DNA of 64,000 bases from the NCBI RefSeq assembly GCF_932526225.1, contig NC_064036.1, positions 9,493,519 to 9,557,518 of the forward strand, given 5' to 3'. A program made the position numbers and the translations under genes. Source of the DNA: Nematostella vectensis (lineage: Eukaryota > Cnidaria > Anthozoa > Actiniaria > Edwardsiidae). Shown in pieces: positions 35,282 to 46,594 of this stretch. The notes beneath the pieces were generated by a model. That model was not told the origin of the DNA, did no database searches, and was given only the letters and a program-made list of their open reading frames with translations. The stretch's first letter is position 1; each line of letters begins with the position of its first letter.

Positions 35282-36375
35282 GATCGCAAAGACCAGCGCT
35301 CCGATTTTGAGTGATATAAAAATACATTGCAATGGAACCTTTACTGCCTGAAGCGTTCACTTAACGAAGTCTGATCTGGTCATTAACTCCTGATTAGTTT
35401 TAAACATAATGTTGAAAGAAAAGAAGTGAAAACAGCCCTTCCAGGCTTATTTACACCTTTTTACGTAAACAGGTCAAAATGATTAGATAAGTACGTTAAG
35501 TCATGGTCAAATATTAGCTCCATGTCTTTATGGTGACACTGTTCAGCGCTGTTTTTTTAGGTTCACTAGGGTTCCTAACCCTTACTAAGTGAACAGGTAA
35601 GAATGTTTCCTGGATCCGCGCCTGCCTCACTTATTTCAAGTTCTACTTTGGCCGTCAACTACCATGTTTTGCTACTACCGCTTAGACTATACGGCTCAAA
35701 GGTCTCAACAAACAGTGGTCACTTTGAACGAGTTAGGGGGGGGGGGGGGGGGGAATTTCGCGAAGTGTGTTGGCGTCGCACACGGTAGCGGCGCGGTGAC
35801 CACAACAAAAAGCTAAAGGCACAGGAAAATACGATAAAACGCCTCGCCATATCGTTTTGCATAACAAACTTCGAAAAATATAAGATAGGGGCAGCGGTAT
35901 AGAAAGGAAGTAAAGAATAAACTGACAGTACTACCCGCCACAACATTGTTTTGCCCTTGCTAAATTTTTCCTTCCACTTTGTAAAAAGCACTTATTTACC
36001 TAGAGATAGAGCGAATATTTAAATAAACGCCTTCCCGAAACCACGATATCCCCTTATTCCATCGGTGGCATTGTTCATCCTGGTAGATAAAAAGTCATTA
36101 GGTTGGTTTGGTGTCACGCAGGAAAAAAAACACAACTGGTTTAGACATATAAATTTATTTGAGATGACGGAGAATTTGTTTCGCCACACATTCATTGTTA
36201 TAATATAATTTATCTATTGCTTAATTTAAATAAATAGCTGTTTTTTTTACCTGAGCATGCGCAGGTGCATGCCCTTTTGTTACAACACATTCACATCCTG
36301 CACGCCGCGCAAAGCCTAAACTGTTGATCGCTGATATTACTATTTTCTATACGAACCAGCAAATAATTTGTTCCT

Positions 36376-36546
36376 CAGGCCCGTAGCCAGGGGGAGGGGG
36401 GGGGGGGGGGGGGTTCGGAAGAACCTCCCACTCGACTGGAAGGTCCGCTCTTATGAAGGAAAATCAAGTACCATTGCGAGCTAAGAGAAAATGGTCCGCT
36501 AAATGGGTAAACGAACCCCTTGCTCAAAAACCTGGCTACGGGCCTG
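36376..36546. mobile_element. 171 bp element with perfect 16 bp terminal inverted repeats
   Basis: Starts CAGGCCCGTAGCCAGG and ends with the exact reverse complement CCTGGCTACGGGCCTG. A long G run follows the left repeat. The CGTAGCCAG core is shared with 15003-15100 and 43041-43192, so these look like one short non-autonomous family. No transposase is present. Confidence 0.75.
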
Positions 36547-37123
36547 TTGCTCAAAAAGCTATTTTCTTATTCATTGACCATTTCACAGAACAGTGATCCG
36601 CTCACCACCAGATGGGTGTCCCGTGTCCATAAACAGATTAAAGACGTTTCTTTACTTGTGAATCTTGGCAAGTAATACGAAGTTTGAATGGCGAGTTAAA
36701 AAATCCGCTTACCCAGTTACTGGGGCTCAAAATAAATCCACGACAGGAGTCTACAGCAAGTACACCATGTAGAGCAAATATAACCCTTTTACTGAGTTAT
36801 TATTATTAAAGGAACTCGTTTAAAAAATATATAACTGGCGGAGCAGTTACACTTAAATTACAAAATGCTTGAATAACTCTTTAAAAGGACTATATCTGTT
36901 TAAAAAAGCTGTACTCACTAAGGATACATGTCGATTTTTTCCACTAAGATTCATTTCATTTGTGTGACATAACTTGGCTGAGTCGTGACTCGTTACGGTT
37001 GGAGAAAAACGCCGATTCTCGGTTAGGCAACAGCCCGTGGTATCAGCGCCCATAATCCTTCCCTTCACGCTTCGCTTCTAATACATGAAAAAGAGTCATC
37101 ATGTGGTATATCCCATGTCTGTG

Positions 37124-40100
37124 TTACCTGGGGCGGGGTCTTGAGGTGTACTTGGGGTCTGTTGGCCCATCCGTGGCGGTGTGCAGGTAATACATGTTGC
37201 CTAGATCTGGCGGATGACGCGCGAAGATCACGCGTATATCCGTATGGAGGTAGATCCGACCAGACCTTGAACTGGCGAACCTGGAATATATTTTTAAACG
37301 GTGTCTTTTAAAGTTTAAAACTTCAACTATTTTTTTGTAGAGATCAAAATTAAAATCACCTCAACAATTCTGTTTAAAGATAATATAGGTATAATGTTGT
37401 TTCTTAGTGACTATGGCGAAGTTTTCAACTACCTTAAATAAAATATGTGGCCGTGTATGTCCTGAGTCCGCTATATATACACACCCATTAAAAAATTTGT
37501 TGTCAGTGCAAATGCCAATTGTCAAACGGCAGTTCTGCTATCAAAAAATACCACGGAATTCGTCATGTTTCTACTGAAACTTTATAAGTTATCCTCATCC
37601 TCATTTTTCTTACGAATGATTATACCCATAAACAGTGATTAGTCTTAGAACTGCCATTTGACAATTGCCATTCGCCTCTGACAACGTTTATTGAAATGGG
37701 TGTATAAAAAGTGGGCAGTTTGTGATCTTCGCTACCGGCATTTTCATCTGTACTGAGTAGATGTGACATCTTACGCGTGGGCTTACCTCAAATGAAGCAA
37801 GTACTGCAGGGTGGGCTGGACCTGCAACCATGCAACATAAATATCAACAGAGCGCAGCGGCTAGGCCATCGTTAACCCAAGCGATTGGTTAGTCACTTCC
37901 ACGCTAAAGCGCATGCCTTGCTTATCCGTACCCTAGGTGCTATAGGCTTGTCGCTCCCAGACTCCTAATAACCGCTCGGTCTTTTATTTGAGGCCTGGAA
38001 GGGGCAAGCCTGTGGTACACGTGACACTTGTAAATTTGTAACAGGGTCTTTTGGGTTATCTTTCTCGTTCTAATTTCTTTCGTTTTGTCACCCGTTGCTT
38101 CGACATAAGTTGTTTTGAATTTTGTTTACATCACTTTCACTGTAATAAAACAGGATGTTTGGCGCGTACACAGGGGGATGTGCAGGGTGCGCGCACCCCC
38201 CCTTGACGGCGAAAAAGTGGGTCATTTCTTATCAAGGAATCCTGAAATACTATGCTTTTTCCATATGATACCTATGAGTGCGCCCCCCCCCCTCTAATCC
38301 AATCCTGGGTACGCTTCGGAAGATCAATTTGCCGTGTCATGGTTCGTATGTCAAGTAGAATAAACAGTACAGTGCTGACCTCTGGATCAAACAGCGAGTG
38401 CCCCTTTCGGACGCTGAAGGTTTTCTGCCGTAGGAAGGTCTGTGTAAGGGGAGGCATGTCCGATACATCGTAAACAGCCACAAATACCTTGACCACAGTT
38501 TCGTTAGGGTTGAACACCGTCTGGAAAAGATGAATCAAACTTTAATTTCCATGCTAATTTCCATGCTAAATTTGAAACCGCGGTACATTTTTTTTACCTT
38601 TGCAATAACGTTTTTGTTTTTCAATTACGGGAACGCATAGCTTAAGATGGGGGAGCAGGGCCATAGGGCGTGGCGCAATTTGTAAGCCGCTATTCCGCTA
38701 GGACTCATGAAGCCACACAACACACGGATTAGAAATATTGAAATATTATTGGGTTTTCCGGTTTCATTACCATCATCATCAACATCAGGATAACTATAAT
38801 AACCTTTCAGCCATGACAATTATTACCATCATCACAAAATCTAGTCGTCGTCATTATCGATACAATTATTTAACTTTTGTAAAAGACCTGATCAGACTTA
38901 ACCAGGTGGATTGGTGACGTTTCTGTCATTGTGCTTACCAGCTGAATCGTCCCCTTCTTAGGAATATGATAACCTTTCTTTGCAATAGGTCCCTCGTCAA
39001 GCCGTATATAGCCCTAGAAAAGACATACGTAAGACTGACTAGTCGTAATAAGCAATAAGACAAACAAACCAACCAACCAACAAACGAACTAACTATAGTC
39101 CTAAAAAAGACAAAACATAACGTAAGACTGACAAGCGGTAATTAGTCCTAAGTCAAACAAAACAAACAGACTAGCGAGCGAGCGAGCAAGCGAGCTAACA
39201 AACAGATAAAATAAACGAGCTGTATTTAGCTTGCAAGAAAACAGGCAGACAGACGACCTAGTTACAAAGTAACTGTGGTGCACATGTTTTGGGGAAATCC
39301 TTTAAATGATTCGTTAACAGGCATGCGCATAGTTCGACACTGACAATACTTATCACCCTGCAACTATAGACCTAAGCACAAACCGACAGATCTAGTGGAG
39401 TTAAAGCCGCATTGTCACCAGTTTACCTCCGGAGGTCTGACGGAAACCTCAACCGTTAAAAGACAAAAGAATCTATTAAAATCCGAGATATTTAACAGGC
39501 CATCCGCTCTAAATTATCAATCACATCCTCAAAGAAACTTCCAATAGACACACTGCTTACAATATTTTGAAAATATTTTTCGCGTCTTCCGTTAAAAATC
39601 ATCGGATATTGTTACGTAATCGACCGGAAGTAAACTGGTGACAATGCGGCTTTAACCGTACCATATAAGGCGAAGGGGCGTCATCGTCAGATAGTCTGTA
39701 GAAATAGGCGTTGACAGGCAGCCTGATATGTGCAGGACAAAACATCCCGCTGGCGCTCAACTCCGCCGTGAAGCCCTACGATAAGAGACATTACTAAAAT
39801 ATCCAAGGGGACAGATATAGCGACGGGGGAGTATGCAAAATGTTTTCGGTACTGGGATAAAATAATAGAACACGAGGAAAATACTTACATCTACTGCACC
39901 TTCGGGGTCCATCCTTCCATTTAATACTGATTCCTAAGAAAAACACCTGACGCATGACCTTGGTGGCATAATAGGAAACATTCAACGAATCACGGTACAT
40001 TACCTCAAAATTACCCAGAAGACTCTGCGTGGTTGACGCAGGCGCACTACGACTTAGGATCTTCGCTAGCTCACGGTAATCCACACTACATGACAGGCCA

Positions 40101-43100
40101 CTGATAAAACAAGTCACACACCGATAATTGATAAAACAAGTCACATACCAATAACTGATAAAACAAGTCACACATCAATAATTGATAAAACAAGTCACAC
40201 ACCAATAAGTGATAAAACAAGTCACATACCAATAATTGATAAAACAAGTCACACACCAATAAGTGATAAAACAAGTAACACACTAATAATTGATAAAACA
40301 AGTCACACACCAATAAGTGATAAAACAAGTCACACACCAATAATTGATAAATTTAGTCACATACCAATAAATGATATAACAAGTCACACACCAATAACTG
40401 ATAAAACAAGTCACACACCAATAAATGATAAAACAAGTCATACACCAATAATTGATAAAACAAGTTACACACCAATAATAGATAAAACAAGTCACACAAC
40501 AATAACTGATAAAACAAGTCACACACCAATAATTGATAAAAAAGTCACACACCAATAACTGATAAAACAAGTCACACAACAATAATTGATAAAACAAGTC
40601 ACACACCAATAACTGATAAAACAAGTCACACACAAATAATTGAAAAAACAAGTCAAACACCAATAATTGATAAAACAAGTCACACACCAATAACTGATAA
40701 ATTAAGTCACATACCAATAAATGATAAAACAAGTCACACACCAATAATTGATCAAACAAGTCACACACCAATTAAAAAGAAAGTCACAAACCACGACCAA
40801 AACAAGATGCATCTTACGAAACGACTGGCAGAATGTTGCTAGCTTGTTGTGGCAATGATATACCTGCTAAAATTTGCAGAGTCATCATCCAGTTCTGTTG
40901 TTGAGCGGCGTAGCGGAGCCTAAGAAGGACGACAGGCGTTCATAATGCTTACTTAAAGGGGCCCGAGAGAAACAAAAAACAAAACTACTTAGGGAGTCTT
41001 AGCAAAGGGGGCGGCGCAGAGGACGCCGACGGTAGAAAACAAGAGGAAATTAAAAAATCAGGACGTGGAACTGCGCTCTCTCCGCTTCACCAGGATTGCG
41101 GGTAGGTGCTATAGAAATCCTCTCTTTCCACTTACCGGGCTAGACGAAATAGGTAGCCCAGTCTTTTTATTGAAGACGGGCTCAGAACATGCGCCAATGG
41201 GTAGTCCCACCGACCGCCGTAATGGGGTCCTATCTATGGGTTGTTTGACTGCATGAATATCGACATCGCGCGCGTTCTGGGACCCGCCCTGGCGAGAAGT
41301 ACACTGCCTGTTGGTCTGCTGTTTTTCGCTCGTGGCACATTTGATTGTCTGAAAGACAAGTGTACATTGTTATTCACCGTTATTGGCCAGGACGCTATTT
41401 TCTCAAGTTTTTGACACTTACTTTAATGGTAAAATTGTTGCTACCATTAGAGATGCGCCGTAGATCCTTGCACGGAATTCCTTCCTCGCTTAGACTCCGG
41501 CTCTTCTCGTCCAACACCATGGCGAGGTTGTTGCCGTGAGGAAGATCGTGTCCATCATTGGCAATGGGATCACGGAGCTTCTCTCTACTGCCGTTTAAAC
41601 TAGGGCCATTTGCAGGCTCTAAAGAATTTCCTATTCGAGACACAGTCTCGTCTAATTCTGATAATCGAGAACTTAAATTAGAAAAACCATTCCTAGAATC
41701 GATATGCTGTAAGCTCGTACCAATACTACAGGCAGAATCAGAAAACAGCTCAGTTCTTTTTGTTCCCTTTTGGAAGTTTTTTTGTTCTGTACTAGCTTCC
41801 TCACATTGATTTCGAATCTTTTTTCTCAATGGGGATCTCCCATTGGCGACATGACTCGACAGCCTGCCGTTTGCCGCCTGGCTTGTTCCATTGCTAACAC
41901 TCAGCCCAAGCAACCGGGACTGTACTTCAGCTAGGATTTCCGTGACATCACATCGTGGGAAGGACTTCACCATGACACACACGGCTGAGTGACCCGGCAA
42001 ACTTGCAAGCGGAAACACGTGACTGATTGGGTCTCGTAGGAAACTAGGTGATGAGGTCTCGGATGATGGGTGGATTCTATCGAAGGATAAAAAAGGACTG
42101 ACATGAGAACTCTATTGAATGAATATAAAACACTAACATGAGTATTATATTGAGCGGTTATATGTTTTTTAATTATAGGTATTTTTACGGCCACAATTAT
42201 GATTTAGTCATTTAAAACCCTAACCCCAAAGGTTCAAGGGAAGGGTGAGGGATTAGACTTTAACCCTGTAAAAAAAAAAACTTAAAAAAGCCGCCACCCC
42301 CTCGAGACAAAGTTGTAGTCAAATACCTTAGGGTGGGGGGTTCAAATGACTAGTGCATAAGAGTCAATAGGTTATTACTACATGGTGAATTAACATGCAT
42401 GGCTTATCCATACCTTGCAGCATTTGAATGTCACATATCTGACCAGATGTTCAATGGTGTAATTGTAATTATGACTGACACATGGTGTTGTGACTTACAC
42501 ATATTTGATGTTAGACGGCTGAGTGCCCTTGCTGAGACTGAACCATGCACTCAGTTGGGAGAAATGAATATTTGATCGCACTGCCTGCATCAGCATACTG
42601 CAACTTGTTAGGTGACTGCCACTAAAACTAAAAATACCAAGACCACAAAATAAGATTTTTACCTGAAAAGGCAGATTTGGTCAGGGGAAAGGTATAAAGG
42701 AATTCTATTGATATGGGATTATTAGATTGCATGTACGTACCTGCCAACTACTTCAACAGTCCACTGCTCTATCAAAACATCTGATTCCCCTGGGTCATTA
42801 ATCTGGGAGAGTAGTACATCTATGGTGAAACACTTATCCCTCTGCCACAAGTATTCCATTCTTTTTCTTCTTGCCAATGCTTCCTGACACTGAAAAAGGG
42901 GTGTGTATGAATTATGTCAGCTCTACACCTTTCATTTAATTTTTTTTATAAAAGGTTCCAGCCTCAGAAGTCATTCTAAGCACAATAATCACACGATTGT
43001 AAAACTTTACCAATCTACTCCCTTTCTATACATAAGGTTCTCAGCCGCGTAGCCAGGATTTTTGACAGGAGGGGGCCCATAACGTCCTTTTAAGGCATTT

Positions 43101-45896
43101 TTTCGTGTATTTTAGATAATGTCTCGTACATTTACTGTATTTTTGGCAGCTAGAAGGGAAGGGGGCATACCCCTGGCTACGCCCCTGGTTCTGGTCTTAC
43201 AGATTTAGGTCTCTACCACCACCACAAAAATAGTGCAGCCCAATCGCACCCCTAGGGAAAGGGACCAAAGGCTTGTGTAAGATTGCTGTGGGCATGCTGT
43301 TTGCTTTACACTAATATTTCCAATAAAAGCACAATTGCGTAGCAGACTCAATATCAGCTTGCCCATAAGGTCATGTTTCATAATTAGTCTATCCTCACCC
43401 CTGGCCTAGGCAATAGATATCGCTTTTGGGGGAAATTTAACAAGCCTCTAGAGGAAAAAATATAAGAAATTTGGGAATGGGAAGGAATACTGATAATGCC
43501 AAAAATGATTCCTGATTAATTTACTGATACTAGCTCTGAAATTATTGACACCTTGAGCAAATGGTTTTTTGGCCAATCAAGACAGGGGTCGGCTGCAAGC
43601 CCTCCCTCATTCTTCCCTCTCCCTAGCGTTGCATTTGTATATCTTGTACTGTCCCAGACACATATCCAAACACTGAATAGCTTGTTAGAGCATGTATTAG
43701 AGCACATAAAGTACCTGAGGTATTTTATCACATTGATGGGTAACCATCCCAGTGATGGATGGACAGTGCTTTCCTTCCACGCGGCCCTTCTTGGAGAGTT
43801 CTGGTGTTCGTCCCTCAATGACTAGCATGCCAACATTTACAAAAAAATCCTTTGGCTGCATTTCACATTCCATTTCACCATCAAAGTCATAAGCTAGAAA
43901 ACAAGAACAGTTTTTACAGCACAGGAACCAAAAGTATAGACTAATGCATTAAATTTGAGGCCCATTTGATGAGACTAATGCATACATTTGGGGCCCTCAA
44001 CCAATAACTGACAAGAATCAGCTCACTATAGTAAAGAGGCAAGCTTTTCTACTTATACAGGGATGAGTGACATTAATTCAAGGAGGACATGCAAATTGTT
44101 TGTGATCATTACATTGTGCCATGTAAAGCAGGCCCATTCCCAAAGATTGGCCGAGAGGGGGTGTGAAGTCATAGGTATCATACATAAAAAGCCTAGTATT
44201 TGATGATCCCTTAATAAAAAAATTACTCACTTTTGGCCACCAAGGAGGGGGGGGGGGGGGGGGTGCATGCACCCTGCACACCCCCTTGTGTAAAGCCTGA
44301 CAGTGGTTAGAATGATGGTAAAATAAGCTGTACTTCATCTGCTAACAAATATTTTCCCTACATACAATTCAAAAGCACTGTAATAATCAAAACAGACTTA
44401 GGACATAAGGGATAATTAACTTGTTATTCTCAGTTGTTTTGTTTGAAAGCTAGCTTCATGCAAATGTAGCTCCACTCAGATCAAACATTCTAGCATTGGT
44501 CGCTAGAATTACGTATCTTCAAGCCCTGGCCGAATAAAATGCAAGTCAGCGCAAGTAGTTACAGGCTTTGACTTCCATAGACTTGCCCTAATTAGTGATG
44601 AAGAGGCGAAATGAAATGCAATTTGACTACTGACATAATTAAAACACACTTAAGTGCATGCTTCTGTTGAACACTATGACAGTAGAGTTGAAGGCTGAAG
44701 TTGACTGCTAGGTGGACGACAAGAGTAACGACTGTGGTACGACCTCAGACAAAGTTTCTAGTTATTGTATGGCCAAGGTTGCAAAAGGTTGATCAAAGGA
44801 TGGGTAACTAATGGAGACAGTTTCTCCAGATAGGATTGTGTTTCTACAGTCTTTGCTGTTCCCCAAAACAAGGTGACTTTCATATTTCATGTTTCTCCCC
44901 ATGGGTCCCCTCCTAATGTTTTTATTTTGTTTATAACCCAGAGTATGGGAACCACTTGGCTTCAGTCTCTTCCTTTCTTTCCCTGGGGAATGAAAAGGGT
45001 AGACCCTGGCGCATGTTGAAAGCTTTATATGTAACTTGTGACTAATATAATTGTTTAGTTATGCTGATGACTTCATGAAAACAGTTTATATTCAATGTCA
45101 TCAGCATTAAACAAATATACATCCACCTCATTGTTCTGAATGCTTTAGTTTGGTCAGTTTGTCAGCACATTAAAGTAATACGGATAGAAAAAGCTTTTCC
45201 TTAAATTAATAGAAATTCTTACAGCCAAAGCTTTTAATCTAGATGTCAGAAGAATAGTACTTTTTATCAGATTGTAAACTTTAAGATGAGCTATCTGAAG
45301 GAGAAATATCTTCGGATATCAAATTGAGTCCTGAGTTTAACGAAAATGTATCGCTAAAATTAGAAGCGTAGACAGTTTTACACTAAGCTTATTAGTAGAA
45401 ACACAAAAAATAGGTTATATTTAGAAATGATCAACATGTCTTCTTTACGTATAAAGTATAACTTATGCATTCATGGTTCACGGGAAAAATAAAAAAATTG
45501 CATTTCAATCTACTTCTCGTTGTTTTGAATCTCTCTCACTATCTAACAGGTATTTGACAGTAGAAATGTTTTGTGGTGGATATATGAGCAAAAGCTACAT
45601 AAAACAGGGTTTCGTGACGACTATAGTGTTCGTGTGGTATCAAACATAATCATGGCTCTCAAATGTGGCCAGTCTTTCGTAGTCGCGACTGAACAAACCG
45701 GGAAATAACGTAACTGTCTACAAAACTGAATATATAAAGAAATTCACATATCATTCAACTTGTTTTCTTTTAACAAAAACCAGATCAAGGCCAGACATTT
45801 CAGTGAAAACCAACAACATTCTGAGATTAAGATTGTGCGGTAGCAAAATTTCTTGAACTGTTTGATGAGACTTGACTCACCTTCTAAAGGCTTCAT
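37124..45896 (-). CDS. ATOS: Atos homolog (FAM214 family) protein
   Basis: Fourteen minus-strand exons: 45881-45896, 43715-43893, 42741-42889, 42499-42621, 41422-42076, 41136-41348, 40864-40919, 40004-40100, 39889-39933, 39662-39775, 38939-39013, 38380-38520, 37787-37821, 37124-37280 (2055 nt, 684 residues plus TAA). Landmarks match FAM214A/B as I recall them: an MKP start followed by DGEMECEMQPKDFFVNVGML and VIEGRTPE; IEQWTVEVV; VRSNIHFSQLSAWFSLSKGT; FNKKTGLPISSSPAPLRRS; SRSAPASTTQSLLGNFEESV (DUF4210-like block); GFTAELSASGMFCPAHIRLP; TVFNPNETVVKVFVAVYDVS; and the C-terminal FASSRSGRIYLHTDIRVIF (Chromosome_seg-like block). Drosophila Atossa is a nuclear transcriptional regulator of macrophage metabolism and invasion; for this gene that is inference. 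The 16 nt first coding exon was chosen because it restores frame and the MKP start. The gene is head to head with RPS27. Confidence 0.88.
37479..37712. mobile_element. MITE-like element in the last Atos intron
   Basis: The left end TATACACACCCATTAAAAAA ... TTGTCAAACGGCAGTTCTG and the right end in reverse complement TTATACACCCATTTCAATAA ... TTGTCAAATGGCAGTTCTA match over about 60 bases. The ~234 bp interior is non-coding. It lies between Atos exons 37124-37280 and 37787-37821. Confidence 0.75.
38160..38290 (+). repeat. Dispersed poly-C element, copy 3
   Basis: GGGGGATGTGCAGGGTGCGC, a C run, GGCGAAAAAGTGGGTCATTT, CTATGCTTTTTCCATATGAT and a second C run reproduce the block order of 17916-18048. 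It lies in an Atos intron. Confidence 0.75.
39401..39655. mobile_element. 255 bp MITE with ~32 bp terminal inverted repeats, beside an Atos splice donor
   Basis: The left end TTAAAGCCGCATTGTCACCA (then GTTTACCTCCGG) is matched by the reverse complement of the right end at about 31 of 32 positions. The ends include or abut TTAA. On the minus strand the element begins six bases after the end of Atos exon 39662-39775, so the donor is GTACGG followed directly by the terminal repeat. A related fragment (ACTGGTGACAATGCCG) occurs at about 16514. Confidence 0.85.
40101..40775 (-). repeat. 27 bp minisatellite (~25 units) leading into an Atos 3' splice site
   Basis: In the Atos sense the unit is GTGTGTGACTTGTTTTATCA plus ATTATTG or GTTATTG. 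The unit next to exon 40004-40100 ends TTGTTTTATCAG and is the real acceptor (AG at 40101-40102). Several other units carry the same TTTTATCAG, so the array is a chain of polypyrimidine and AG sequences. Because 27 is a multiple of 3, long repetitive ORFs (VCDLFYQLL type) appear on the minus strand. They are artefacts of the period. Confidence 0.85.
43041..43192. mobile_element. Short inverted-repeat element (CGTAGCCAG family)
   Basis: Starts GCCGCGTAGCCAGGATTTTT and ends CCCCTGGCTACGCCCCTGG, giving short inverted ends around GATAATGTCTCGTACATTTA, which matches 15003-15100 in reverse complement. It lies in the intron between Atos exons 42741-42889 and 43715-43893. Confidence 0.7.
44147..44290 (-). 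repeat. Dispersed poly-C element, copy 4 (inverted)
   Basis: AGGTATCATACATAAAAAGC, ACTCACTTTTGGCCACCAAG, a run of about 18 G and GTGCATGCACCCTGCACACC give the inverted block order of 17916-18048. It lies in the first Atos intron. Confidence 0.75.
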
Positions 45897-46594
45897 TCTT
45901 AGTTTTCCCCCGAAAATAGTCCTAGCTGATGAAGGGGTTCGTTAGGCTGTATGTCTCAGTAGAATAGGCCATTGTAAATATATTTTCTAGGATATTCCAA
46001 CGTCAGTCTGATGAAATTCAGTTGATTTCCCGAACTTTTTTGTCGCTATTTGGAGCCAAGCAAAACATTTACGACTGATTTTGAGCGATATGATTGGCTC
46101 AGAACAACTAATCAATAATCATTAGCCATTGTAGTCAAACGGCGGAAGTAAAATCACAGAGTTCACTCCCGGTTCAGAGCTGGTTGAGCTACAGAAAATA
46201 ACAAATGTGTGTTTCCTGAAATAATTGCCAATATGTTCTCCTGCTAGAGAATGGGAATAGTATGGAGTATCGCAAATTCGGAGTACTTTCATTGCAATAA
46301 GCAGATACTTAGTCTTTTTTTTAGTAAAATTAATGCTTCGTCCTTTAAAATAAGAAGTCGAAGTTTAGGCTTGTGAGCCCCTGGTTTCGACAGGTTAGGC
46401 GAGGAAATAAGTAATTTTGGTTTTTAGGTCTGTGGTGTGGTCTGTGTTGGACAATTTTGATGTCCCGCAGATCATTTCGGGCTCCCTGTGCTTTCAAGCC
46501 GTGGTGCAATGGCGCCCCTTGGTCCGCCCCGCATATGAACCCTCGCGGTTCAATCTTCGTTCTCTTTTGGTCTTCGACTTGGCTTGCTTCAACC
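45897..46594. promoter_or_regulatory. Likely shared promoter region of Atos (-) and RPS27 (+)
   Basis: Only 698 bases separate the Atos ATG (45894-45896, minus) from the RPS27 ATG (46595-46597, plus), so both 5' UTRs and promoters must fit here unless Atos has an upstream non-coding exon. The RPS27 side has pyrimidine-rich TCTCTTTTGGTCTTCG at 46561-46576, which could be the terminal oligopyrimidine start typical of ribosomal protein mRNAs; the start site is inferred. No TATA box was identified with confidence. Confidence 0.55.

Larger units (their letters stand above)
34083..37123. other. Intergenic region between convergent RFX and Atos genes
   Basis: About 3 kb of 3' UTR and intergenic DNA with two inverted-repeat elements (34890-35281 and 36376-36546) and G runs at 35737 and 36396. 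TGAATAAAGTA at about 34733 is a possible RFX polyadenylation signal. No gene was recognised. ORFs at 35603-35788 and 35719-35991 overlap on opposite strands and look accidental. Confidence 0.45.

Noticed and set aside
40086-40771. Membrane-like repetitive ORFs (VCDLFYQLL) on the minus strand
   Set aside because: A 27 bp unit keeps any open frame open; the region is an Atos intron next to a well-supported acceptor.
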